Source: Gammaproteobacteria bacterium (GTDB lineage Bacteria > Pseudomonadota > Gammaproteobacteria > UBA7966). From it: a stretch of DNA of 5,551 bases. Below the pieces are notes generated by a model. It saw nothing but the letters and a program-made list of their open reading frames with translations. It ran no database searches and was not told the DNA's origin. The stretch covers positions 1 through 5,551 of the forward strand of contig DNIF01000082.1 of the NCBI GenBank assembly GCA_003485715.1. The letters run 5' to 3'. The translations under genes were made by a program, and so were the position numbers. Shown piece by piece: positions 1-5,551 of the stretch (position 1 is its first letter; each line of letters begins with the position of its first letter).

Positions 1-51
1 CCCAGCACTGGAGGGGAAGAAGCCCGGTACAAAATCTTGTGCGCCGCACCA

Positions 52-84
52 GAAAAAGCAGGGCCGGAACGTGCAGTCCGGCCC
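52..84 (-). terminator. Intrinsic terminator after the HvfA-like gene
   Basis: Read on the minus strand, a perfect 8 bp GC-rich stem (arms at 77-84 and 61-68, GGGCCGGA paired with TCCGGCCC) with an 8-base loop is followed after three bases by five T residues (57-53). This is the classic Rho-independent layout. It begins 23 bases after the TGA stop of the small secreted peptide gene, so that gene's transcript most likely ends here. No T-run follows the stem on the plus strand, so it is one-directional as far as can be seen. Confidence 0.85.
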
Positions 85-107
85 CACCCACTCACTATCG
101 CCAGGCC

Positions 108-320
108 TCAGTGGGCCTTCTCTTCGCCCTTCTTTTCCTTGCCTTCCTTGGTGCCACAGGCACCTTCACCACCCTCGTGCTCATGGTGCTCAGCAACCAC
201 CGCATAGGCGGCATCGGCGGCGGCGAAGGGGTTCTGGGAATCCGCCTGGGCGACCGGAGCCAGGCTCACGGCAAAGCCGGTACCGAGGAGGGTGCTGACA
301 GCGAGGGTCTTGCGGTTCAT
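108..320 (-). CDS. HvfA-like secreted low-complexity peptide (putative RiPP precursor)
   Basis: Encodes a 70-residue exported peptide. Residues 1-26 form a signal peptide: a basic start (MNRK), a hydrophobic core and a probable cleavage site after AQA at position 26. The mature part opens with the NPF segment (30-32) typical of HvfA-like precursors. It continues with a His/Glu-rich patch HHEHE (45-49), a single EGACG motif (52-56) with the only cysteine at 55, and a Lys/Glu/Gly tail. In the HvfA/bufferin family, known members carry repeated EGKCG motifs whose cysteines are modified by a DUF692 (MNIO) enzyme with a DUF2063 partner, giving copper- or metal-binding peptides. Here there is one variant motif, so modification is only inferred. 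The ATG at 320 is preferred over upstream starts because it begins the signal peptide and has AAGGAG eight bases upstream. A terminator follows at once, so any enzymes must be encoded elsewhere. It could also be an unmodified periplasmic metal-binding peptide. The gene looks real; the family call is moderate. Confidence 0.7.
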   Translation of the reverse strand: MNRKTLAVSTLLGTGFAVSLAPVAQADSQNPFAAADAAYAVVAEHHEHEGGEGACGTKEGKEKKGEEKAH

Positions 321-328
321 GGATGGAG

Positions 329-334
329 CTCCTT
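329..334 (-). promoter_or_regulatory. Shine-Dalgarno of the HvfA-like gene
   Basis: AAGGAG on the minus strand lies eight bases before the ATG at 320. It is the strongest ribosome binding site in the window. It decides in favour of the 70-residue product over a 126-residue reading that starts at 488 inside the end of lysS. Confidence 0.75.
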
Positions 335-361
335 GGATGAGTTGCAGTCCTTTGACGAATC

Positions 362-416
362 CCGGGTACACATGCACCCACGGCCACCCCCTGCTGGCCG
401 TCGTGGGCGTACCCGG
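362..416 (-). other. Long imperfect hairpin in the leader of the HvfA-like gene
   Basis: On the minus strand the outer arms CCGGGTAC (416-409) and GTACCCGG (369-362) are perfectly complementary over 8 bp. Inside them, CCCAC (407-403) pairs with GTGGG (381-377) and GGCCA (399-395) with TGGCC (386-382). A GAC bulge separates the two inner helices, and the apical loop is GCAGGGGG. One side of the inner junction has seven unpaired bases (376-370). This gives 18 base pairs in one arm-like fold, ending 27 bases before the AAGGAG of the next gene. It could be a structured 5' leader, part of the lysS 3' end, or a site for a dimeric DNA-binding protein. The sequence does not decide between these, and I recognise no known riboswitch in it. 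Confidence 0.5.
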
Positions 417-419
417 CAG

Positions 420-446
420 GCCGCGACCCCGGGGCGGTGTCGCGGC
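420..446 (-). terminator. GC hairpin directly after the lysS stop, without a U-tract
   Basis: A perfect 8 bp stem (GCCGCGAC at 420-427 with GTCGCGGC at 439-446, 11-base loop) starts one base after the TGA of lysS. No T-run follows on the minus strand (next bases CTGCCGGGTA), so it is not a standard intrinsic terminator. It may protect the lysS mRNA 3' end or assist Rho-dependent termination. It may also be part of a read-through leader into the HvfA-like gene. Confidence 0.4.
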
Positions 447-447
447 G

Positions 448-1974
448 TCAGGCACGCGGACGCATGTGAGGGAAAAGTAGCACGTCACGGATGGACGGCG
501 AGTCGGTGAGGAACATCACCAGTCGGTCGATGCCGATCCCCTCGCCCGCGGTGGGCGGCAGACCGTATTCCAGTGCCTCGATGTAGTCCGCATCGAAATG
601 CATGGCCTCCTCGTCACCGGCCGACTTGGCCAGTACCTGGGCGCGGAAGCGTTCTGCCTGATCGTCCGGATCGTTGAGCTCGGAGAAGCCGTTGGCGAGT
701 TCCCGCCCGCCGATGTAGAGCTCGAAGCGGTCGGTGAACTCCGGATCGGCCGCGCTGCGGCGGGCGAGCGGAGAGACCTCGGCCGGATAACCGGTGACGA
801 AGGTAGGGTCGAGCAGCTTGGCTTCGGCCGTGGCCTCGAAGATATCGACCAGCAGGCGCCCGGGACCGGCCGCCGCCGAGACCGGCAAATCAAGACGACC
901 GGCAAGAGCGCGCAGTGCCGGGGCCGTCGCGAGGTCGGCCGCGCCGATGTCGGGGTTGTGGGCCAGCACCGCCTCGCTCACCGTGAGCCGGGCGAAAGGC
1001 GCGGCGAAGTCGTAGTTCCGACCCTGATACAGCACCTGTTCCGCGCCCAGCAGGGTGCGCACGAGCTCCCGCAGCAAGACCTCGGTGAGGTCCATCAGGG
1101 CGATGTGATCGGCGTAGGCCTGATAGAACTCGAGCATGGTGAATTCAGGGTTGTGGCGTGTGGAAAGCCCTTCGTTGCGGAAGTTGCGATTCACCTCGAA
1201 TACCCGTTCCAGTCCACCGATGACCAGCCGCTTGAGATAGAGCTCGGGCGCGATCCGGAGGTAGAGCGGCATGTCGAGCGCATTGTGGTGCGTGACAAAG
1301 GGGCGTGCCGCCGCCCCGCCCGGGATGACCTGCATCATGGGTGTCTCGACCTCGACGAAGCCACGCGCGCGGAAGAAATCGCGCATGAAATCGATGACGC
1401 GCGTACGCAGCAGGAAGCGTTCGCGCGTGGCTGGATTCATGATGAGATCGAGATAGCGCTGCCGGTAGCACATCTCCTGATCGGCCAGGCCGTGGAACTT
1501 CTCCGGCAGTGGTCGCAGGCTCTTGGTGAGGAGTTCGACGGAGTGGACCTCGAGTGACAGCTCACCGGTGCGGGTGCGGAAGGGCCGCCCCGTGACACCG
1601 AGGATGTCGCCGATGTCGGCATGCAGGAAGGCGTCGAACGCTGCCTCCGGCAGGGCATCGCGACGCAGATAGATCTGCAGCCGCACACCGTTGTTCTGCA
1701 AGTGGGCGAAGGCGGCCTTGCCCATCGTGCGCCGGGTCATCATGCGACCGGCGAACCGATGCACGGTCTGACACTGGGCGAGGGCCTCTGCATCCATTTG
1801 GCCATAGCGCGCGACGAAGGCGGCGGCGTCGATATCGGGGCGGAAATCGTTGGGAAAGGCGTTGCCCGCCTGCCGCAGCGCGGCCAGCTTCGCGCGCCGG
1901 ACGGCGATCTGGTCGTGAGTGTCGGGCGTGGCCTCCAGCTCCACCTGACCGGACTGACCGCTGTGATCGTTCAT
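448..1974 (-). CDS. lysS: Lysine--tRNA ligase, class II (LysRS)
   Basis: Cytoplasmic class II lysyl-tRNA synthetase, which activates lysine with ATP and charges tRNA-Lys. The product is 508 residues (E. coli LysS is 505). An N-terminal extension with charged helix (about 1-45) precedes the OB-fold tRNA anticodon-binding domain (about 65-150, including GRMMTRRTMGKAAF at 76-89). The catalytic core follows: motif 1 around 205-225 (VEVETPMMQVIPGGAAARPF), motif 2 at 265-284 (FRNEGLSTRHNPEF, then TMLEFY) with the ATP-contacting arginine R266, and motif 3 at 479-495 (GIGIDRLVMFLTDSP). The C-terminus RDVLLFPHMRP matches the family. The ATG at 1974 has a weak GAGGGA about ten bases upstream and gives the expected length. 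It starts 25 bases after the prfB stop, as in the E. coli prfB-lysS operon, so co-transcription is likely. No key residue is missing. The family identity is clear. Confidence 0.97.
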   Translation of the reverse strand: MNDHSGQSGQVELEATPDTHDQIAVRRAKLAALRQAGNAFPNDFRPDIDAAAFVARYGQMDAEALAQCQTVHRFAGRMMTRRTMGKAAFAHLQNNGVRLQIYLRRDALPEAAFDAFLHADIGDILGVTGRPFRTRTGELSLEVHSVELLTKSLRPLPEKFHGLADQEMCYRQRYLDLIMNPATRERFLLRTRVIDFMRDFFRARGFVEVETPMMQVIPGGAAARPFVTHHNALDMPLYLRIAPELYLKRLVIGGLERVFEVNRNFRNEGLSTRHNPEFTMLEFYQAYADHIALMDLTEVLLRELVRTLLGAEQVLYQGRNYDFAAPFARLTVSEAVLAHNPDIGAADLATAPALRALAGRLDLPVSAAAGPGRLLVDIFEATAEAKLLDPTFVTGYPAEVSPLARRSAADPEFTDRFELYIGGRELANGFSELNDPDDQAERFRAQVLAKSAGDEEAMHFDADYIEALEYGLPPTAGEGIGIDRLVMFLTDSPSIRDVLLFPHMRPRA

Positions 1975-1999
1975 CGCTGTGGAATCCCTCGGTTGTGGC

Positions 2000-3104
2000 T
2001 CACAGGCCGCTTTTCAGACTCGCCTCGATGAAGCGATCGAGATCACCGTCCAGCACGGCGTTCGGATTGCCCGTCTCGACACCGGTGCGCAGATCCTTCA
2101 CGCGAGACTGATCCAGCACATAGGAACGGATCTGGCTGCCCCAGCCGATGTCCGACTTGGAATCCTCCAGCGCCTGCTTCTCGGCGTTGCGTTTCTGCAG
2201 TTCCATCTCGTAGAGCCTGGCCTTCAGCATGCGCATGGCCTGCGCGCGGTTCTGGTGCTGCGAGCGCTCGCTCTGACAGGCCACGGCCACACCGGTGGGG
2301 ATGTGCGTGAGGCGCACGGCGGAGTCGGTCTTGTTGACGTGCTGACCGCCTGCCCCGCCCGAACGGTAGGTGTCCACGCGCAGATCGGCGGGATTGACCT
2401 CGATGTCGAAGTCTTCGTCCACCTCGGGCGAGACGAACACGGACACGAAGGAGGTGTGGCGCCGATTACCCGAGTCGAAGGGCGACTTGCGCACGAGGCG
2501 GTGCACGCCGGTCTCCGTGCGCAGCCAACCATAGGCATGCGGGCCCTCGATGCGCACGGTGGCACTCTTCACGCCGGCGACCTCGCCGGCAGAGACTTCC
2601 AGCAGCTCGGTGCGGAACTCCCGGCGTTCGGCCCAGCGCAGGTACATGCGCAGCAGCATCTCCGCCCAGTCCTGTGCCTCCGTGCCCCCGGCCCCGGCCT
2701 GGATGTCGAGGAAGGCATTGTTGGCGTCCATCTCGCCGGAGAACATGCGGGCGAACTCGAGGGTGGCGAGCCGCTGCTCGGCACCGGCCACGTCGCGATC
2801 CACCGCAGCGAGCAGGGCCTGATCGCCCTCCTCCGCCGCAAGCTCGAACATCTCGCGGATCTCGGCCAGCCCTCGCTCAAGCCCTTCGATGACATGCACC
2901 ACGTTCTCGAGCGCGACGCGCTCGCGGCCCAGGGCCTGGGCCCGCTCCGGATCGTCCCAGACGTTGCCCGCGGCCAGCTCGCGCTCGACCTCGGTCAGGC
3001 GCTCGCGCTTGAGGTCGTAGTCAAAGGTACCCCCTGAGGGAGGTGGTACGCCCGGCGCAGTCCTCGATGCGGGCCTGCAGGGGATTGAGTTCGATCTCGT
3101 TCAT
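2000..3104 (-). CDS. prfB: Peptide chain release factor 2 (RF2), expressed by programmed +1 frameshift
   Basis: RF2 recognises UGA and UAA in the ribosomal A site and triggers peptide release. The gene is read in two frames. The ATG at 3104 opens a 27-residue segment (MNEIELNPLQARIEDC to LRGYL) ending at TGA 3023-3021. A +1 slip on CTT then continues with DYDLKRERLTEVE from 3022 to the TGA at 2002-2000. The joined product is 367 residues, against 365 in E. coli. Visible motifs are the anticodon-mimic tripeptide SPF at 207-209, the catalytic GGQ at 252-254 (SGGAGGQHVNKTDSAVR), and an acidic helical N-terminal domain. The residue aligned with E. coli position 246 is serine (248). The start is chosen because it reproduces the E. 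coli N-terminus; its ribosome site is weak (GGAG, 12 bases away). It lies between recJ and lysS. Expression is autoregulated: scarce RF2 slows decoding of the internal UGA and favours the shift. Confidence 0.97.
3020..3035 (-). promoter_or_regulatory. RF2 programmed +1 ribosomal frameshift site
   Basis: The minus strand reads AGGGGGTACCTTTGAC. The internal Shine-Dalgarno-like AGGGGG (3035-3030) is three bases before the slippery CTT (3026-3024), followed by TGA (3023-3021) and a C. Spacing and bases match the known E. coli prfB site apart from the codon before CTT (TAC instead of TAT). The short upstream frame and the long RF2 frame are joined exactly here, so this is a functional recoding signal and not a sequencing error. 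Confidence 0.96.
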
Positions 3105-3264
3105 GGCTGGGCGCAGCTCCGGGGCATCGGGGAATGGACAAGGGCGCGGATGGTACTGGAAGGCTGTCCCGCCTGTCGCCGACTGCGACCCGTTCTTCGT
3201 CCCTGCCTACGCGGGGATGAACGGCGTGGCTTGCGGGAAGGGTGGAGGCTTGACGCATTTCACC
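3105..3264. other. recJ-prfB intergenic region without a gene
   Basis: This 160 bp gap separates the recJ stop from the prfB start. It holds the REP-like palindrome at 3190-3224 and no reading frame that looks coding: the frames crossing it are composition-driven and continue into neighbouring genes out of register. I see no convincing sigma-70 promoter and no U-tract terminator. The gap is longer than the others in the cluster, so prfB may have its own promoter here, but none can be pointed to. Confidence 0.6.
3190..3224. repeat. REP-like palindromic element (single copy in the window)
   Basis: CCGTTC (3190-3195) pairs with GAACGG (3219-3224). Inside, GTCCCTGC (3199-3206) pairs with GCGGGGAT (3211-3218) including two G-T pairs. 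The loop is CTAC and a three-base bulge (TTC) sits on one side. The sequence resembles the dispersed palindromes of the form GTCATTCCCGCG...CGGGAAT found in many proteobacterial intergenic regions. Such elements usually occur in many copies per genome, but only one is present here, so the class is inferred from its form and position. Confidence 0.5.
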
Positions 3265-4968
3265 TCACTGATCGGCCACGGCCTCCACGCGCAATTGCAG
3301 GGTCTCGTCACCGCGAAAGTCGTCGATGCCGATGCGGTAAGCGATGCGGATCTCGGCACCGGCGGCGAGGCGGGTGCCGAGATCCGCCTGCCCGAAGGCG
3401 ATGGCGGGCCAGATGCGACCATCCGCTGCGGCGAGTTCCAGCCTCAAGTGGCGTTCGCCGACCATGCGGTGACCCCGTATCCCGAACATCCCCTCGTGCA
3501 GCGGCTCGGGAAAGCCCTGTCCCCAGGGTGTCAGGGCCAGTTGCCGGGCGAGCAGCAGATCGTGCGCCTCCGGCGCGAGTTCGCCGTCGGTGTAGAGGCG
3601 ACCGCGCGCCACATCGGGAGCGCGCAACTGCGCGACGGCCTCGTCGAATGCCCGCTCGAACAGCGGCAGCGCATGTGTCGGCAGGGTCAATCCCGCCGCC
3701 ATGGCGTGACCGCCGAAGCGCGTGACAAGACCCGGATGCCAGGCGTCCACCCGGGCCAGCGCATCGCGCACGTGCACCCCCGGCACGGAGCGAGCAGAGC
3801 CGCGCAGTTCGCCCGCTGCGCCGGGGGCGAAGGCGATGACCGGTCGCTCGAAGGCATCTTTCAGCCGACCGGCCACGACACCCACAACACCCGGGTGCCA
3901 GTCTTCGCGATGCACACAGATCGCCTCCACACCGTCATCGATGTCACGCAGCAGCAGATCCGCATCCGCGGCCGCCTGCATGTCGGCCTGGATGCGTCGC
4001 CGTTCGCCGTTGATGGTGGCGAGCTGTTCGGCGAGGCGACGCGCCTCGGCGGCATCGTCGGTGAGCAGGCAACGGATCCCGACGCCCATGTCATCGATGC
4101 GTCCGGCCGCATTGAGTCGCGGTGCGATGCCGAAACCGATGTCGGCCGTCGACAGGGTCTGGAGTCTCCGACCCGCCACCGCCGCCAGCGCCGTGAGCCC
4201 CGCCGAGGCCTGCCCGACCCGCAGCCGGCGCAGGCCCTGATCGACCAGCAAGCGGTTCACCGAGTCAAAGGGCACCACGTCACCCACCGTGCCCACCGCG
4301 ACCAACGGCAGCAGGTCGACGAGCCTGGGGGCGCGATTGGGCTGGTCGGCGAAGAGCCGGCGACGCAGGGCCACGAGCAGCAGGAACACCACCCCGACGC
4401 CGGCCAGGCAGCCGAGGCCCGAGCGATCGCCGGGCTGATTGGGATTCACGATGGCCGTGGCGGGAGGCAGCGCGCGACCGGGCAGGTGATGGTCGGTCAC
4501 GACGACAGACCAGCCGCGATCAACGGCGGCGGCCACGCCATCATGGGCCGCGATACCGTTGTCCACCGTGAGCAACAGGTTCGGTCGCTGGCTGGCGGCC
4601 TCCAGGACCAACCCCGGCGTGAGTCCGTAACCATGTCGGGCACGGTCAGGCACCACGAAGCCCGGTGTTGCCGCACCGAGTGCGGTGAGCCCGCGCAGGG
4701 CCACGGCACAGGCAGTGGCACCATCGCAGTCGTAATCGGCGACGACCACCACACGTTCGCCCGTGCGAACGGCGTGAGCAAGCCGGTCGACGGCCGCCTC
4801 GACGCCTGTGAGGGTGGCGGGATCCGGCAGCCGTTCGAGGGCGTATTCGAGGTCGGACGGGTCGGTGACGCCCCGCGCCGCGTACCAGTCGGCCCAGGGT
4901 TGGGACACGGTGGCCACGAGGGCGGGCACCTCCGGCACCACTCGTCGATGCCAGCTGCGCTGCTTCAC
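3265..4968 (-). CDS. recJ: Single-stranded-DNA-specific exonuclease RecJ
   Basis: RecJ degrades single-stranded DNA 5' to 3' in the RecF recombination pathway, base excision repair and mismatch repair, using divalent metal ions. The product is 567 residues (E. coli 577). The DHH-superfamily motifs appear in order: ADYDCDGAT (77-85), TVDNGI (134-139), TDHH (158-161) and VGTVGDVVPF (225-234) supply the metal-binding aspartates and histidines. RLNAAGRID (284-292) follows. The DHHA1 part has HPGVVG (358-363), GSARS (390-394) and RFGGHAMAAG (417-426). The C-terminal OB-like domain runs from about 455 to the end. The GTG at 4968 is chosen as start because it overlaps the stop of the upstream gene as GTGA and gives the normal RecJ length. 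An in-frame extension to 5088 would add 40 low-quality residues lying wholly over the upstream gene. No strong ribosome site is seen, consistent with translational coupling. All catalytic motifs are intact. Confidence 0.95.
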   Translation of the reverse strand: MKQRSWHRRVVPEVPALVATVSQPWADWYAARGVTDPSDLEYALERLPDPATLTGVEAAVDRLAHAVRTGERVVVVADYDCDGATACAVALRGLTALGAATPGFVVPDRARHGYGLTPGLVLEAASQRPNLLLTVDNGIAAHDGVAAAVDRGWSVVVTDHHLPGRALPPATAIVNPNQPGDRSGLGCLAGVGVVFLLLVALRRRLFADQPNRAPRLVDLLPLVAVGTVGDVVPFDSVNRLLVDQGLRRLRVGQASAGLTALAAVAGRRLQTLSTADIGFGIAPRLNAAGRIDDMGVGIRCLLTDDAAEARRLAEQLATINGERRRIQADMQAAADADLLLRDIDDGVEAICVHREDWHPGVVGVVAGRLKDAFERPVIAFAPGAAGELRGSARSVPGVHVRDALARVDAWHPGLVTRFGGHAMAAGLTLPTHALPLFERAFDEAVAQLRAPDVARGRLYTDGELAPEAHDLLLARQLALTPWGQGFPEPLHEGMFGIRGHRMVGERHLRLELAAADGRIWPAIAFGQADLGTRLAAGAEIRIAYRIGIDDFRGDETLQLRVEAVADQ

Positions 4969-5551
4969 CGTCGCCGCCAGAAGCGCAGCCGGTGGTGACG
5001 CGCGATGCGCTGCCGGGCCGTCGGGGAGTCGATGACGATCTCGCGCAGGCGGCCAGCGGCCAGGGCCGCAAGGAGTGGCGCGGCCCACAGGGTCTCGGCC
5101 GCAACCGGATCGATGGCGACACCCGGGCCGGGGTCGTGCACGACGAGTATTCCAGCCGCAGGCGCGGGGGCCTCCGCCAGGGCCGCCAGCGGTCGAATGG
5201 ACGACCCAGGTAGCTCGGCGGCACGTGCCAACCCGCGCGCGAAGGCACAGTCGGCATAGACGACACGGGGCGATCCCATCGTGACCGGGCTGGTGGCAGG
5301 GACCGATCGTGCAGACACCGCTGACGCGACCGGCGCCGGGGGCCAGACACCGCCACCCCAGGGCCAGACGCTGTTCACCGGCGGCAGACCGATGGCCACG
5401 CGCCGCGCGTTCTCCGCGGCACCATGCAGCAGTAGTTGCAACTCGGTCAGCCAGCCGAGCAGCCAGCGGCGATCCGCCCCCGCCGGCCGCTGCAGGCGGA
5501 TCCCCTGGCCCGCCAGACGCCGGGGTGGCGGCCCTTGCAGGTCCAGCGGTT
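4965..5551 (-). CDS. RpfE-type conserved protein, 5' end beyond the window
   Basis: The last 194 codons of a gene whose start lies beyond position 5551. The visible part contains a Trp/Leu-rich helix (WLLGWLTELQLLLH), then NARRVAIGLPPVNSVW and PWGGG, then a variable Ala/Pro-rich region, and ends with LRFWRRR. The block QxLLH..NxxR...PPVNSxW.WGGG and the RFWRR end are characteristic of the RpfE-type family, whose gene lies beside recJ in Xanthomonas. Members are sometimes annotated as phosphoglycerate mutase-like, but the biochemical role is not established and I see no catalytic motif in this part. Its stop overlaps the recJ start by four bases, so the two are probably one transcript. The proline in WPWGGG is unusual, since relatives commonly have a hydrophobic Leu or Phe there. 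An internal TTG at 5441 is unlikely to be the start because conserved sequence continues upstream of it. Confidence 0.8.
   Translation of the reverse strand, partial: PLDLQGPPPRRLAGQGIRLQRPAGADRRWLLGWLTELQLLLHGAAENARRVAIGLPPVNSVWPWGGGVWPPAPVASAVSARSVPATSPVTMGSPRVVYADCAFARGLARAAELPGSSIRPLAALAEAPAPAAGILVVHDPGPGVAIDPVAAETLWAAPLLAALAAGRLREIVIDSPTARQRIARHHRLRFWRRR

Noticed and set aside
335..370. Sigma-70 or ECF-type promoter for the HvfA-like gene
   Set aside because: No pair of -35 and -10 elements with acceptable spacing could be recognised on the minus strand, so no promoter is claimed.
321..488. N-terminal extension of the small peptide to 126 residues
   Set aside because: It would overlap the lysS end and bury the signal peptide in the middle of the protein. 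The internal ATG at 320 has a strong AAGGAG.
598..1557. A 319-codon plus-strand frame antisense to lysS
   Set aside because: It mirrors the LysRS catalytic core. Its composition is that of a complementary-strand shadow, with no motif of its own.
3021..3023. Frameshift or pseudogene in prfB
   Set aside because: The in-frame TGA lies in the complete known RF2 recoding signal and both frames encode conserved RF2 sequence, so the break is programmed.
1979..3037. A 352-codon plus-strand frame antisense to prfB
   Set aside because: It covers the RF2 gene exactly and has no domain or start signal. It is explained by GC-rich codon use on the minus strand.
3190..3224. CRISPR repeat
   Set aside because: Only one copy is present, with no spacers, no second repeat and no cas gene in the window.
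3043..4998. A 651-codon open frame on the plus strand, antisense to recJ
   Set aside because: It lies wholly opposite a clear RecJ with all catalytic motifs. Its translation is a mixture of Gly/Arg/His/Gln-rich segments with no recognisable domain. Long antisense frames are expected in GC-rich coding DNA.
4969..5088. N-terminal extension of RecJ by 40 residues to an upstream start
   Set aside because: The extension lies entirely over the conserved end of the upstream gene, is Pro/Arg/Ala-rich without RecJ similarity, and would make RecJ longer than usual. The GTG at 4968 gives a four-base overlap and a normal length.

Overview
The window is a GC-rich stretch of a proteobacterial chromosome in which every supported gene lies on the minus strand. 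In transcription order, from high to low coordinates, it reads: an RpfE-type conserved protein (cut by the window edge), recJ, prfB with its programmed frameshift, lysS, and a small secreted HvfA-like peptide gene closed by an intrinsic terminator. The recJ-prfB-lysS order is the one known from Escherichia coli. An rpfE-type gene directly before recJ is known from Xanthomonas and relatives. Together with the high GC content and the HvfA-like peptide, this suggests a gammaproteobacterium of the Chromatiales/Ectothiorhodospiraceae or Xanthomonadales type. That placement is an inference and was not tested by any search.

Layout: the rpfE-type gene (4965 to beyond 5551) and recJ (3265-4968) overlap by four bases (GTGA), so they are probably translationally coupled. 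A 160 bp gap (3105-3264) holds a REP-like palindrome and no gene. prfB (2000-3104) carries a textbook +1 frameshift site at 3020-3035. lysS (448-1974) follows after 25 bp, which suggests a prfB-lysS operon. A 127 bp gap (321-447) then holds two strong hairpins ahead of the HvfA-like gene (108-320). A GC stem with a U-tract at 52-84 ends that gene. Positions 1-51 show nothing recognisable.

Functionally this is mostly housekeeping: single-strand DNA degradation in repair (RecJ), termination at UGA/UAA (RF2) and lysyl-tRNA charging (LysRS). RF2 is autoregulated through the in-frame UGA early in its own gene, and all five genes here end in UGA. The non-routine part is the low end: a predicted exported 70-residue peptide with one EGACG motif, related to precursors of thiooxazole/oxazolone-modified metal-binding RiPPs. 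It sits behind a structured leader and ahead of its own terminator, with no modification genes visible in the window. No mobile element, CRISPR array, tRNA or rRNA was found.
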